This document shows positions 1-8,736 of a stretch of DNA of 64,000 bases, piece by piece. The translations under genes were made by a program, and so were the position numbers. Source of the DNA: an uncultured Lachnospiraceae bacterium. Lineage in GTDB: Bacteria > Bacillota_A > Clostridia > Lachnospirales > Lachnospiraceae. A model generated the notes under the pieces. That model worked only from the letters and a program-made list of their open reading frames with translations, was not told the DNA's origin and searched no databases. Location of the stretch: contig CAJTOU010000014.1 in the NCBI GenBank assembly GCA_910577835.1, positions 1 through 64,000 of the forward strand. The letters run 5' to 3'. Each line of letters opens with the position of its first letter. Position 1 is the stretch's first letter.

Positions 1-1
1 T

Positions 2-244
2 TGTCAGGTTATATGTAAAATAAAAGACAGCTTGTATATTCAGTCAAATAACAAGTTTTTTTATGTAAATGGCAAAAAGACAAAGGAATTAAAAAATGTG
101 AAAGGAATTTGTTATGATGAACTTTCCGACAAAATATATGCATATACCAGAGAGCAGGTATATGAAGTAAAGAATGGAAATATGAAAAAGCTGAAAGAGG
201 ATTTTAATAAAATTATTTATGTCTATCTGACAATATATAGATAA
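2..244 (+). CDS. C-terminal end of an unknown protein, cut by the window edge
   Basis: The reading frame is open from the first bases of the window to a TAA at 242-244, so this is the tail of a longer gene and not a short complete one; a TTG at 32 is not needed as a start. The visible 80 or so residues are Lys-, Tyr- and Asn-rich and end in a hydrophobic aromatic stretch. I recognise no domain. It is followed directly by an intrinsic terminator, so it belongs to a separate transcript from the spoIIIA operon. Confidence 0.5.
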   Translation, partial: CQVICKIKDSLYIQSNNKFFYVNGKKTKELKNVKGICYDELSDKIYAYTREQVYEVKNGNMKKLKEDFNKIIYVYLTIYR

Positions 245-264
245 AAAATTCCTATGAAATAAAA

Positions 265-296
265 ACAGTGTTGTAGTAATACAGCACTGTTTTTTT
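265..296 (+). terminator. Intrinsic terminator after the first gene
   Basis: A nine-base stem (ACAGTGTTG pairing with CAGCACTGT, one G-U pair) with an eight-base loop is followed by seven T residues. It separates the truncated upstream gene from the spoIIIA operon. Confidence 0.85.
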
Positions 297-350
297 GCAT
301 ATAAATGGGTATACGTCAATATGAATAATATTGACAGGCAGGAGGCAGAC

Positions 351-1265
351 ATGGAAGAAAAATTCAGTGAAATTATGAAAATTTTACCGGTAAGGATAAA
401 AAAAGAGCTGTCATGCAGAGAGGAGGTATTTTTGCAGGCACAGGAAATCCGGGTGAGAATTGGAAAAAAAATACATATTATCACTGGAACAGAAGATAGA
501 GAACTGCTTATGAAAAATACTTCCAGTGATATTACCGCAAGTGATATCAGAGAAATGACAGAGTTTATTTCGGGTTATTCCATGTATGCCTGTGAAGACG
601 AGCTCAGGCAAGGCTTTCTTACCTTAAAGGGAGGACACAGAATAGGGATTGCGGGAGAGACTGTAATAGAAAACGGACAGATAAAGACCATGAAAAATAT
701 TGCTTCTTTTAATATTCGAATCAGTCGTGAGGTTAAAGGCTGTGCAGACGGACTGCTTGAGTATGCAGAAGGGAATCTTCTCATTATTTCGCCGCCACGT
801 GCAGGAAAGACCACATTGTTGAGAGATTTGCTAAGACAGATATCCAACTGTCCAATGGAAAATGTGGGAATTGTAGATGAGAGAAGTGAAATCGCCGCAT
901 GCTATCGAGGCAGGCCGCAGAATGATGTAGGAGAGAGAAGCGATGTGCTGGACTGTTGTCCAAAGGCGCAGGGAATGCTTATGCTTCTGCGTTCCATGTC
1001 ACCAACAGTAATAGGGGTAGACGAGCTTGGAAGAAAAGAGGATATTGACGCAGTGCTTCGCACTACAAACTGCGGCGTAAAGGTAATAGCGACTGTTCAC
1101 GGGGATAGTCTGGAGGAGGTCAGAAAAAAAGAAGTATTTCAGCAACTATTTCAGGATGAAATTTTTAAGCATTATATAATTCTGGAGAAGAAAAAAATAA
1201 AAATATATAATCAGGAATTTCAGGAAATAAACAGCCGTCAGAGAGAGGAGGCGCAAAAGTGTTGA
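351..1265 (+). CDS. spoIIIAA: Stage III sporulation protein AA (SpoIIIAA), ATPase
   Basis: This is the cytoplasmic ATPase of the SpoIIIA-SpoIIQ channel that links mother cell and forespore; the family resembles secretion ATPases of the GspE/PilT type. The Walker A segment SPPRAGKTTLLRDLL lies near residue 150, followed by a Walker B-like region and VDELGRKEDIDAV. I choose ATG 351 because GGAGG at 341-345 sits just ahead of it; the in-frame ATG at 321 has no ribosome site. Length (304 aa) is normal for the family. It is the first of eight consecutive spoIIIA genes and overlaps spoIIIAB by seven bases. In B. subtilis the operon is under sigma-E; I see no certain sigma-E promoter here. Confidence 0.95.
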   Translation: MEEKFSEIMKILPVRIKKELSCREEVFLQAQEIRVRIGKKIHIITGTEDRELLMKNTSSDITASDIREMTEFISGYSMYACEDELRQGFLTLKGGHRIGIAGETVIENGQIKTMKNIASFNIRISREVKGCADGLLEYAEGNLLIISPPRAGKTTLLRDLLRQISNCPMENVGIVDERSEIAACYRGRPQNDVGERSDVLDCCPKAQGMLMLLRSMSPTVIGVDELGRKEDIDAVLRTTNCGVKVIATVHGDSLEEVRKKEVFQQLFQDEIFKHYIILEKKKIKIYNQEFQEINSRQREEAQKC

Positions 1266-1777
1266 AACTGTGCGGCGCCGTTTTGGTATTTTTTGCGGCA
1301 GCAGGGCTTGGTTTTTTTCATGCGGGAAAAGTTAGAAAAAAGTATGAGGAATTGCTTTATCTGAAAAAAGTTATTTTTATGCTTCGTGGAGAAATAAATT
1401 ATAATATTTCTGTTATGAGTGAAATTTTTTTTCATATGTCTGAACGTCTGAGAACTCCTTATCATGAGATATTTGAAAATCTGAGCAGAGAAATGGAGGA
1501 GAATCAGAATAGAAATTTCAGTGATATGTGGAATGAAACAGTCATAAAACACTTGGGAGAAGTCATAGTATGTGACAGAGATTTGGACAAATTGAAGGAA
1601 CTGGGAGAGAATCTCGGATTTCTCGATAAGGATATGCAGATGAATTACATTAATCTTTATCTGGAAAATCTCAGTCTTTCCATTGCAGAAAATCGGGACA
1701 AGGTACAGGCAGATGAAAAATTGAGCAGAGTATTGGGGATTCTGGCAGGAATCTTTATTATTGTATTTTTGTGGTAA
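1259..1777 (+). CDS. spoIIIAB: Stage III sporulation protein AB
   Basis: SpoIIIAB is a small membrane protein of the mother-cell/forespore channel and resembles GspF-type secretion components. The 172-aa product has an N-terminal membrane segment (residues 3-20), a helical cytoplasmic part with the typical LKKVIFMLRGEI sequence, and a C-terminal hydrophobic segment ending in VFLW. It starts at GTG 1259 inside the end of spoIIIAA, which indicates translational coupling. Length and position match the family. Confidence 0.94.
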   Translation: MLKLCGAVLVFFAAAGLGFFHAGKVRKKYEELLYLKKVIFMLRGEINYNISVMSEIFFHMSERLRTPYHEIFENLSREMEENQNRNFSDMWNETVIKHLGEVIVCDRDLDKLKELGENLGFLDKDMQMNYINLYLENLSLSIAENRDKVQADEKLSRVLGILAGIFIIVFLW

Positions 1778-1797
1778 CAAAGGGAAATGAGGTAATC

Positions 1798-1992
1798 ATG
1801 GAAGTAAATCTGATTTTTAAAATCGCGGCAGTAGGAATTCTGGTTTCGGTAATCAGCCAGATATTAAGACAAAGCGGAAGAGAGGAGCATGTATTTTTGG
1901 TAGGACTGGCAGGAGTGATTCTGGTGCTGTTCTGGATTGTACCATATATATCGGAGCTGTTTGAGACAGTAAAAGATTTGTTTATGTTGTAA
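1798..1992 (+). CDS. spoIIIAC: Stage III sporulation protein AC
   Basis: This 64-aa protein has two membrane-spanning helices and is an inner-membrane component of the SpoIIIA channel. ATG 1798 gives the usual family length; a GTG 27 bases upstream would add nine residues without support. The sequence FKIAAVGILVSVISQIL is characteristic. It lies between spoIIIAB and spoIIIAD with short spacers. Confidence 0.93.
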   Translation: MEVNLIFKIAAVGILVSVISQILRQSGREEHVFLVGLAGVILVLFWIVPYISELFETVKDLFML

Positions 1993-2009
1993 AAGGGATT
2001 GGTGAAAAG

Positions 2010-2396
2010 ATGAATCTTGCAGGAGTAATGTTTTTTGGTATCGCATCTGCATTACTGGCGGTACTTTTGGGGCAGATAAAGGGAGAATATAGTATTTATA
2101 TTATTCTGGCAGCAGGAATTTTTCTGTTTATTTTTATTCTTTCAAAAATGAGTACAGTGATTGCGGCAGTCAATCAAATTAAAAGTTATATTCATTTTGA
2201 AGATGCCTATATTAATGTCTTAATTAAAATTGTGGGAATTTCTTATTTAACACAGTTTTCAGCAGATTTATGCAGAGACTGCGGATATCATTCTCTGGCA
2301 AATCAGCTTCAGATATTCGGAAAAATAAGCGTTCTGGCAGTCAGTATGCCGGTTGTTCTTTCTTTACTGGAAACGATTAATCAGGTATTGGAGTAG
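2010..2396 (+). CDS. spoIIIAD: Stage III sporulation protein AD
   Basis: The 128-aa product is a polytopic membrane protein with about four hydrophobic segments and belongs to the SpoIIIAC/AD family. It shows the conserved features ending in DCGYHSLANQLQIFGK, present in most SpoIIIAD proteins. It is third-to-fourth in an unbroken operon, 17 bases after spoIIIAC and three bases before spoIIIAE. Confidence 0.94.
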   Translation: MNLAGVMFFGIASALLAVLLGQIKGEYSIYIILAAGIFLFIFILSKMSTVIAAVNQIKSYIHFEDAYINVLIKIVGISYLTQFSADLCRDCGYHSLANQLQIFGKISVLAVSMPVVLSLLETINQVLE

Positions 2397-2399
2397 AAA

Positions 2400-3545
2400 A
2401 TGAAAAAAACATTCTGTTTTTGTGTTTTGACCGTACTTATTCTGTTTTTGGTTTTGTCAGAAGCACAAAAAATCAGGGCTGAGGATATGGCGCAGGAAGA
2501 TGCGCAGGATTATGAGGAGATTCTGAATTTATATGATTTAACTGATATTGATGTTGAGATTAAAGAAAAAATAGGAAATTATAGCTTTTCAGAAATAATC
2601 GGAGCTTTGATAAAAGGAGATTTTTCACAGACTCTGACCATGCTTAAAGACACGGTATTGTCTCAGTTTTTCAATGAAGTTTTGTATAACCGGTATGCAT
2701 TAATAAAAATCATTTTACTTGCAGTAATATCCGCAATGTTTTCAAATATTTCCATTATTCTTGACAGGCGTGAAATATCTGAAACAGGATTTTTTATTAC
2801 ATATCTTTTAATGATTACTATATTAATTGGCTCTTTTCAGGTAATGTCGGATATGCTTGATTCAGTGGTTCAGGATGTCAGCTCCTTCATTAAAATCATT
2901 ATACCGGCAATGGTGCTGTCAGCGGGTCTTTGCAGTGGACAGGCTACGGCGCTTGGTTTTGGAGAAATCGCACTTTTTACGATATATATCGGGGAAATTT
3001 TGGTTCGAAACGTAGTGCTGCCATTCATTAAATTATATGTAATTCTTATGGCGGTAAACAATCTGATGGACGAGGATTATCTCTCAAAATTCGGTGGAAT
3101 TTTTAAAAGTTTTGTTTTATGGTTTTTGAAATTTTTTACTGGAGTGGTAATGGGGATTCAGATTATCAAGGGAATGATACTGCCGGGGATAGACCTTGCG
3201 GGAAAAAATACCGCTATAAAGCTTTTAAATCTTATTCCGGGAGCAGAAGAGATAAATACTGCGGGAAGTATTTTTTTATCCTCTGCATCTGTAATTAAAA
3301 ACGCCATTGGAGGTGCTTCTATTTTAATATTGGTGATGATAGTTGCTGTACCGGCAGTAAAGATGTTTGTCTTTGTTATTGCTTACAGAATCACTGCTGC
3401 GCTGATTCAGCCAATGACAGACCGGAGGATTTCGGGTTGTGTGGATTCTGTGGCAGACAGTGTAATGCTGTTAAACAAAGTATTGATTACACAGTTTATT
3501 ATGCTGTCATTGTCAATTGCTGTATTATGTATGGTAACGTCCTGA
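2400..3545 (+). CDS. spoIIIAE: Stage III sporulation protein AE
   Basis: SpoIIIAE is the large polytopic membrane subunit of the feeding-tube channel. The 381-aa product has an N-terminal signal-like helix (residues 5-25), an extracytoplasmic stretch, then about seven hydrophobic helices from residue 95 onward. Motifs such as GFGEIALFTIYIGEI and FFTGVVMGIQIIKGM are typical of the family. A GGAG overlaps the spoIIIAD stop and sets ATG 2400. Length is normal. Confidence 0.95.
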   Translation: MKKTFCFCVLTVLILFLVLSEAQKIRAEDMAQEDAQDYEEILNLYDLTDIDVEIKEKIGNYSFSEIIGALIKGDFSQTLTMLKDTVLSQFFNEVLYNRYALIKIILLAVISAMFSNISIILDRREISETGFFITYLLMITILIGSFQVMSDMLDSVVQDVSSFIKIIIPAMVLSAGLCSGQATALGFGEIALFTIYIGEILVRNVVLPFIKLYVILMAVNNLMDEDYLSKFGGIFKSFVLWFLKFFTGVVMGIQIIKGMILPGIDLAGKNTAIKLLNLIPGAEEINTAGSIFLSSASVIKNAIGGASILILVMIVAVPAVKMFVFVIAYRITAALIQPMTDRRISGCVDSVADSVMLLNKVLITQFIMLSLSIAVLCMVTS

Positions 3546-3565
3546 AAAGACAGAAGGGAGAAAAA

Positions 3566-4144
3566 ATGGGAATAATTTTTGAATATATCCGTCCGGTAGT
3601 ATTTTTTCTGCTGCTTGAAACTGTGATTTTTAACCTGATATCAGATATTGCTTTTAAAAAGCTTACAAAATTATTTTGTGGAATTGTTCTGATTCTTTTA
3701 ATTCTGATTCCACTTGAAAAACTTCTTGGAATGACTGAATTGCCCGAAGAGCTGTTAAAAAATGAACAGCTTCAACAGTCCATAAGAGAATGTGAAAATA
3801 TGATAAATTATGGAGACAGTTATCTGGCAGAGAAATATTCTGAGGAATATAAAAAAATAATAAAAGAGGATATCCGCCAGATGGTAGAAAATGAAGGACT
3901 GACGCTGACAGATTGTGAAATAGATATGGAAACAGAGGAAAATGTAAAAATAAAAAAAATAATTCTCAGTATTTCTGAAGAAGGAGAAGATGACAGAATA
4001 AATATATATAGAGATATTTCCATTTCTGTAAATGGAGATGCAAAACAGATATCAGAGGAGCCGGAAATTATAAAAATAAAAAACCAGATTATCGGTAGTT
4101 ATCAGATAGAGGAAGGAAATATCCTTATCAGGAGGGTTAAGTGA
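3566..4144 (+). CDS. spoIIIAF: Stage III sporulation protein AF
   Basis: I place the start at ATG 3566 behind AGAAGGGAG; an upstream in-frame start would run backwards into spoIIIAE. The 192-aa product has two N-terminal membrane helices (about residues 9-50) followed by a soluble, charged extracytoplasmic domain, the normal SpoIIIAF plan. It overlaps spoIIIAG by four bases. Confidence 0.9.
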   Translation: MGIIFEYIRPVVFFLLLETVIFNLISDIAFKKLTKLFCGIVLILLILIPLEKLLGMTELPEELLKNEQLQQSIRECENMINYGDSYLAEKYSEEYKKIIKEDIRQMVENEGLTLTDCEIDMETEENVKIKKIILSISEEGEDDRINIYRDISISVNGDAKQISEEPEIIKIKNQIIGSYQIEEGNILIRRVK

Positions 4145-4713
4145 AAGATTATAAAGAACTTTTGGGAAAAATAGGAAAAGATAAGCTTTTACTGATGGCA
4201 GCGGCTGGTATTGTGTTAATTGTCTGCTCTGTTCCAACGGAGAAAAAGAGCAGTGATTCAGAGCAGAAAGGAATACAGCAGGAAACATTACAAATATCGA
4301 CAGAGGAAAAGAGCAATATATCCTTATATGTGGAAAATTTAGAAGAACGTCTGGCAGATATTATAGGGGAAATTGAGGGGGTAAAAAATGTACATGTAAT
4401 GATTACGGTAAAGGGAAGTGAGGGTAAGGAAATTTTAAAAGATGAAAATATTTCTTCAGATAATACCAAAGAATCAGATGGAGCTGGAGGAGAACGAAGT
4501 ATTTCTTCTTATAACAAAGACGAAAATACGATTTATTATAAAGACAGTTCGGGCGCACAGTACCCATATGTTCTCTCGGAAATCATGCCAGAGATAGAAG
4601 GTGTGGCAGTAGTGGCAGACGGAGGGAACAGCCCTGTGATAAAAGAAAAAATAATTAACTTAATAAAGGCATTATTTGGATTGGAGATTAATAAAATTAT
4701 GGTAACAGTTTAA
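4141..4713 (+). CDS. spoIIIAG: Stage III sporulation protein AG
   Basis: SpoIIIAG forms a large ring in the intermembrane space, with a fold like secretin and YscJ/FliF ring modules. The 190-aa product has an N-terminal membrane helix (about residues 13-31) and then the ring-building domain with ENLEERLADIIGEIEGVKNV and VAVVADGG. It starts at GTG 4141 with GGAGGG directly upstream; the GTG overlaps the spoIIIAF stop. Length is normal. Confidence 0.94.
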   Translation: MKDYKELLGKIGKDKLLLMAAAGIVLIVCSVPTEKKSSDSEQKGIQQETLQISTEEKSNISLYVENLEERLADIIGEIEGVKNVHVMITVKGSEGKEILKDENISSDNTKESDGAGGERSISSYNKDENTIYYKDSSGAQYPYVLSEIMPEIEGVAVVADGGNSPVIKEKIINLIKALFGLEINKIMVTV

Positions 4714-4753
4714 ATATGATATTACATAATGTCGATGGAATCAGGAGGTTTCT

Positions 4754-5419
4754 ATGAAATTATTTAGAAAAAACCAGATAGTCATTACGGCGCTGGCAGC
4801 GTTAATCGCAGTAGCAGGGTATTTGAACCATGTGGAAAAAACAGAAAAGCAGGGAACTCTGGCAGGAACAGGAGTGACCAAGGATACAAAAGAGGGAGAG
4901 ACAGAAACTGTGCTGCCTGTCAATGCAGAACCAGAAAACAGCGAAGAAACAAAAGAGACGGGAGAGAATGTGGCAGCAGCGGGACAGGATATTGAGAGCA
5001 ACGATATAGACATAGAGGGAGAACCCGGAGAAGCAGTACTTGTCAACGCGGCAGGAACAGTAGATTTTATCGTGGAGGCAAAGCTTGCTAGAGAGGAGGT
5101 ACGTGCAAACAGCAAAGAGTCACTTATGCAGATTATTAATAATGAATCTCTGAGTGAGGAGGATAAAGCAGTGGCTGTGGAAAGAATGGTGAAATTAACA
5201 GAAAATGCGGAAAAGGAATCTGCGGCGGAATCGCTGATACAGGCAAAGGGATATAAAAATGTGGCAGTGACAATCAGCGAGGAGGGCGTAGATGTTATGG
5301 TAGTGGCAGATGCCCTTGATGGCGCGGCAAGAGCGCAGATTGAGGAAATTGTAAAAACAAAGGCAGGAGTCAGCGCGGATAAGATTACAATTACAGCGGT
5401 AAAGAATCTCCAAAAATAA
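4754..5419 (+). CDS. spoIIIAH: Stage III sporulation protein AH
   Basis: SpoIIIAH is the mother-cell partner that binds forespore SpoIIQ across the intermembrane space through a YscJ/FliF-like domain. The 221-aa product has a membrane helix at residues 8-22, a Glu/Thr-rich acidic linker (about 30-100), and the C-terminal ring-forming domain with AESLIQAKGYKNVAVTI. AGGAGG at 4743-4748 sets the start. It closes the spoIIIA operon. The low-complexity linker is longer than the structured part needs, as is common in clostridial versions. Confidence 0.94.
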   Translation: MKLFRKNQIVITALAALIAVAGYLNHVEKTEKQGTLAGTGVTKDTKEGETETVLPVNAEPENSEETKETGENVAAAGQDIESNDIDIEGEPGEAVLVNAAGTVDFIVEAKLAREEVRANSKESLMQIINNESLSEEDKAVAVERMVKLTENAEKESAAESLIQAKGYKNVAVTISEEGVDVMVVADALDGAARAQIEEIVKTKAGVSADKITITAVKNLQK

Positions 5420-5421
5420 TG

Positions 5422-5449
5422 TTGCATTTATTATCTTTTTTGGTATAAT
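5422..5449 (+). promoter_or_regulatory. Sigma-A type promoter of the yqhY-nusB operon
   Basis: TTGCAT (5422-5427) and a perfect TATAAT (5444-5449) are separated by 16 bases, directly downstream of the spoIIIA operon and about 80 bases ahead of yqhY. This supports independent vegetative expression of the housekeeping genes that follow. Confidence 0.7.
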
Positions 5450-5531
5450 AAACATAAGCTTAGGCGTGAAAGATATACAGGAAGGATATACAGATGTTTT
5501 TCACTGCTTAAAAACAATTGGAGGTAAGGTT

Positions 5532-5894
5532 ATGGAACAGAGATTGCATGATGCGAATGTAGGCGAAGTGAAGATTGCTGATGATGTGGTTGCCATTATA
5601 GCCGGTATTGCAGCGACAGAGACAGAAGGCGTGGCATCTATGGCAGGAAATATTACAAAAGAAATCATTTCAAAGCTCGGCATGAAAAATCTGTCAAAGG
5701 GTGTAAAAGTAAATGTTGAAGATACAAATGTAGTGGTTGAGTTATCACTGAATATCAGATATGGATATAATGTGCCGGAAGTTTCCGCAAATGTTCAGGA
5801 TAAAGTGAAAACATCGATTGAAAATATGACGGGACTGAATGTTTCTGAAGTAAATGTTCAGATAGCAGGTGTTACCGTAGAAGGCACAAAATAG
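5532..5894 (+). CDS. yqhY: Asp23/Gls24 family protein (YqhY-like)
   Basis: The 120-aa protein belongs to the Asp23/Gls24 family; its position just before nusB is that of B. subtilis yqhY, which affects acetyl-CoA carboxylase activity there. The family signature is visible in IAGIAATETEGVASMAG and in the repeated V-V-EL-LNIRYG strand. I use ATG 5532 with GGAGGTAAGG upstream; an upstream in-frame start at 5466 lacks one. The acc genes usually found upstream are replaced here by spoIIIA. Confidence 0.88.
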   Translation: MEQRLHDANVGEVKIADDVVAIIAGIAATETEGVASMAGNITKEIISKLGMKNLSKGVKVNVEDTNVVVELSLNIRYGYNVPEVSANVQDKVKTSIENMTGLNVSEVNVQIAGVTVEGTK

Positions 5895-5926
5895 TAATTA
5901 TTGGAGTGGATGGTACTCCATTTGTT

Positions 5927-5950
5927 GGGGTGCTTTTGCACTCCATTTTT
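5927..5950 (+). terminator. Hairpin with T-run between yqhY and nusB
   Basis: GGGGTGC (5927-5933) pairs with GCACTCC (5938-5944) around a TTTT loop and is followed by ATTTTTAT. A competing fold can form from TGGAGT (5902-5907) and ACTCCA (5915-5920). It looks like a partial terminator or attenuator inside the operon, since nusB follows with no obvious new promoter. Confidence 0.6.
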
Positions 5951-5987
5951 ATATGACTTTTGCGGCTGTCGCTTGTGGAGGAAGGAT

Positions 5988-6389
5988 ATGACAAGAAGAG
6001 AACTGAGAGAAAATACTTTTAAAATGCTGTTTCGTAAAGACTTTTATGAGGAATCGGAGCTGGAGGAGCAGTTTGCGCTTTTTGCAGACTCATTTGAAAA
6101 TCCGATGACAGAAAAGGACAGAATGTATATTCATGACCGAACAGCAGAAATTTTCTCAAAAATAGAGGAAATCGACCAGGCAATCAATGAGGTTTCAGAA
6201 GGATGGAAAACAGGCAGAATGTCGAAGGTGGATTTGACCATTATGCGGCTTGCCTATTATGAAATGAAAATCGACGACGATATTCCGGTCAGTGTTGCTA
6301 TCAATGAGGCAGTAGAGCTTGCAAAGAAGTTTGGAGGGGATGATTCACCCTCTTTTGTAAACGGAATTCTTGCAAAGCTGACAGATTAG
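5988..6389 (+). CDS. nusB: Transcription antitermination protein NusB
   Basis: NusB binds boxA RNA with S10 (NusE) in rRNA antitermination complexes. The 133-aa all-helical product starts MTRRELRENTFKMLF, the normal N-terminus, and ends with the conserved AINEAVELAKKFGGDDSPSFVNGIL. ATG 5988 has GGAGGAAGG upstream; an upstream in-frame start at 5901 would add a segment unlike the family. Length is normal. Confidence 0.96.
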   Translation: MTRRELRENTFKMLFRKDFYEESELEEQFALFADSFENPMTEKDRMYIHDRTAEIFSKIEEIDQAINEVSEGWKTGRMSKVDLTIMRLAYYEMKIDDDIPVSVAINEAVELAKKFGGDDSPSFVNGILAKLTD

Positions 6390-6410
6390 GAGCTGAATGT
6401 TCAGAAAAAT

Positions 6411-7622
6411 ATGAGCAATGTATATACTGTATCACAAATCAATTCATATATCAGGCATTTATTTGAGGAGGATTTTGCTCTTAGAGCCATCAGCATTAAG
6501 GGAGAGGTGTCAAACTGCAAATATCATTCTTCAGGGCATATTTATTTTACTTTAAAGGATAAAGATGCGGGCATTTCTGCTGTAATGTTTGCAGGAAACC
6601 GCAAAGGACTGAAATTTAAGCTGAGAGACGGGCAGCAGGTGGTTGCTGTGGGAACAGTAAATGTATATGAACGGGACGGAAAATATCAGCTCTATGTAAA
6701 AGAAATTACAGATGAGGGAGAGGGAGACCTTTTCCGGCGGTTTGAGGAATTGAAAAGCGAACTTCTTGAAATGGGAATGTTTGATGCAGAATATAAAAAG
6801 AAAATTCCTGAATATGCGCTTAAAGTGGGGATTGTTACCTCTCCTACGGGCGCAGCCATACGGGATATTATGAATATTTCATCAAGAAGAAACCCGTGTG
6901 TTCAGCTTTATTTATATCCGGCACTTGTACAGGGAGAAGGCGCTGTTTCTTCAATTGTAAGTGGTATTCACAGACTGGATGCAATGAAACTGGATGTATT
7001 GATTGTGGGAAGAGGCGGCGGTTCCATAGAGGATTTGTGGGCTTTTAATGAAGAAGCTGTGGCAAGGGCGATTTTCGGCTGTAATACGCCTGTTATTTCC
7101 GCGGTTGGCCATGAGACAGATGTCACTATTTCTGACTATGTGGCGGATATGAGAGCACCTACGCCTTCCGCAGCAGCGGAGCTTGCAGTGTTTGATTATG
7201 AAAAATTTTTAGAGAAGCTGCGCAATATAAAATACACACTTCAAAAAAATGTCAGAAATCACTGGATTTATAAGCGCAGTCTGTTGGAAAATCTGACATT
7301 AAAGCTTGAAAAAATGAATCCCCAGAAGGTGCTTTTTGACAAAAGACAGCAGCTTGATACAGATACAGACCGGCTAAAAATGTTGATAGAAAGAAAGCTG
7401 ATGTTTGAAAAACACAGACTTGCGCTCGCAGCAGAGAGATTAAACGGTATGTCTCCGCTTAAAAAACTGGAAAGCGGCTTTGCCTATGTAAGCAGCGGCG
7501 GAAAAAATATAAAAAGCATAGAACAGGCAGCGCAGGGAGAGACTTTGGATATTACTGTCTGTGACGGACAAATAAGAGCGGAGGTTTTGGAGATTTCAGA
7601 TGGCAGAGAAAATGACAATTGA
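6411..7622 (+). CDS. xseA: Exodeoxyribonuclease VII large subunit
   Basis: XseA is the catalytic subunit of the single-strand exonuclease. The 403-aa product has an N-terminal OB-fold (about residues 1-100, with ISIKGEVSNCKYHSSGHIYF) and the central nuclease domain with GIVTSPTGAAIRDI and GRGGGSIEDLWAFN, then a coiled-coil C-terminus. The nearest AGGAG (6388-6392) precedes a five-codon ORF (ATG 6397 to TGA 6414) whose stop overlaps the xseA ATG as ATGA, suggesting translational coupling. It overlaps xseB by 23 bases. Confidence 0.96.
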   Translation: MSNVYTVSQINSYIRHLFEEDFALRAISIKGEVSNCKYHSSGHIYFTLKDKDAGISAVMFAGNRKGLKFKLRDGQQVVAVGTVNVYERDGKYQLYVKEITDEGEGDLFRRFEELKSELLEMGMFDAEYKKKIPEYALKVGIVTSPTGAAIRDIMNISSRRNPCVQLYLYPALVQGEGAVSSIVSGIHRLDAMKLDVLIVGRGGGSIEDLWAFNEEAVARAIFGCNTPVISAVGHETDVTISDYVADMRAPTPSAAAELAVFDYEKFLEKLRNIKYTLQKNVRNHWIYKRSLLENLTLKLEKMNPQKVLFDKRQQLDTDTDRLKMLIERKLMFEKHRLALAAERLNGMSPLKKLESGFAYVSSGGKNIKSIEQAAQGETLDITVCDGQIRAEVLEISDGRENDN

Positions 7623-7794
7623 ACAGGGATTTGATAAACTTGGGGAAATTATGGAAAGGATGGAGGAGACAGATATCAGTCTTGAAGAATCCTTTCGTTT
7701 ATATAATAAAGGAATAAAGCTTGTAAAACAGATAAAGGAAAAGCTTGACGATACGGAAAAAAAGCTGATTGTTCTTGAAGAAGAGCAGATTTAG
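7600..7794 (+). CDS. xseB: Exodeoxyribonuclease VII small subunit
   Basis: This 64-aa helical protein is the small subunit that coats the XseA coiled coil. The family signature FDKLGEIMERMEETDISLEESFRLYNKG is present over residues 10-37 and length is typical. It starts within xseA (ATG 7600, or ATG 7612 in the same frame), implying coupled translation. Confidence 0.95.
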   Translation: MAEKMTIEQGFDKLGEIMERMEETDISLEESFRLYNKGIKLVKQIKEKLDDTEKKLIVLEEEQI

Positions 7795-7818
7795 CGGACA
7801 CAGGAGGAGTAATGACAA

Positions 7819-8709
7819 ATGGCAGATTTTAAAAGTGATTTGATAAAAAGAACAGAAGAAGTGGAAAAGATTATATATGAACGGCTGCCAAAAGAAGAGG
7901 GCTGGCAGAAAAATTTAATAGAAGCGATGAATTACAGCGTGACAGCGGGCGGTAAAAGGCTTCGCCCAATGCTTTTACAAGAAACAGCGAGGCTGTTTGG
8001 ATATGAGGGAGAAGATGTTCCCCCTTTCATGGTGGCAATAGAGATAATTCATACCTATTCTCTGGTACACGATGACCTTCCGGCCATAGACAATGACGAT
8101 TACCGGAGAGGAAAGCCGACTACTCATAAAAAGTATGGTCATGCCACAGGAATCCTTGCAGGAGACGGGCTTTTAAATTATGCCTATGAAATCTGCTCTG
8201 AGGCGATTGTAAAAAGTGTCTGTCCTGACAGAGCGGCAAAAGCGCTGATGGTGCTTTCTAAAAAAGCTGGTATTTATGGAATGGTAGGCGGTCAGACTGT
8301 TGATGTAGAATATACTGACAAACCAATGCCACCGGAAGTTCTCCAGTTTGTGCATGAGCTGAAAACAGGTGCATTGATACAGGCGGCCATGATGGCAGGA
8401 GCATTTCTTGCAGGAGCAAAAGAGGATGAAATTGAAAAAATAGAAAAAATTGCACTGATGACAGGACTTGCATTTCAGATACAGGATGATATCCTTGATG
8501 TAACCAGTACTACGGAAGTGCTTGGAAAACCTGTGTTCAGCGATAAGAAAAATAATAAGACAACTTATGTGACGATTTTAGGGCTGGAAGGAGCCAGACA
8601 GAAGGTGAAGGAATATTCAGACAGCGCAGTAGCGCTTTTGAATGAGCTGAACTATAAAAATAAATTTTTACAGGACCTGCTGATAAGTCTGATTCACAGA
8701 GAGAAGTAA
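7819..8709 (+). CDS. ispA: Farnesyl diphosphate synthase / geranyltranstransferase
   Basis: A 296-aa short-chain prenyl diphosphate synthase making FPP from IPP and DMAPP. The first Asp-rich motif is VHDDLPAIDNDD (near residue 85) and the second is QDDILD (near 223); GGKRLRP and GLAFQIQDD are also standard. GGAGGAG lies at 7803-7809. A short ATG at 7812 in another frame stops after six codons. Its place between xseB and dxs is the usual clostridial order. Confidence 0.95.
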   Translation: MADFKSDLIKRTEEVEKIIYERLPKEEGWQKNLIEAMNYSVTAGGKRLRPMLLQETARLFGYEGEDVPPFMVAIEIIHTYSLVHDDLPAIDNDDYRRGKPTTHKKYGHATGILAGDGLLNYAYEICSEAIVKSVCPDRAAKALMVLSKKAGIYGMVGGQTVDVEYTDKPMPPEVLQFVHELKTGALIQAAMMAGAFLAGAKEDEIEKIEKIALMTGLAFQIQDDILDVTSTTEVLGKPVFSDKKNNKTTYVTILGLEGARQKVKEYSDSAVALLNELNYKNKFLQDLLISLIHREK

Positions 8710-8736
8710 AATCAGTCTGACAGGGTTGGAGGGAAA

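Noticed and set aside
279..310. Sigma-E promoter upstream of spoIIIAA
   Set aside because: CATATAAA near 299 resembles a sigma-E -10, but the -35 would fall inside the terminator stem and the match is weak.
4741..5427. Long minus-strand frame opposite spoIIIAH
   Set aside because: Ser/Ala-rich translation arises from the reverse of the Glu- and Ala-rich spoIIIAH codons; no start signals, and spoIIIAH is certain.
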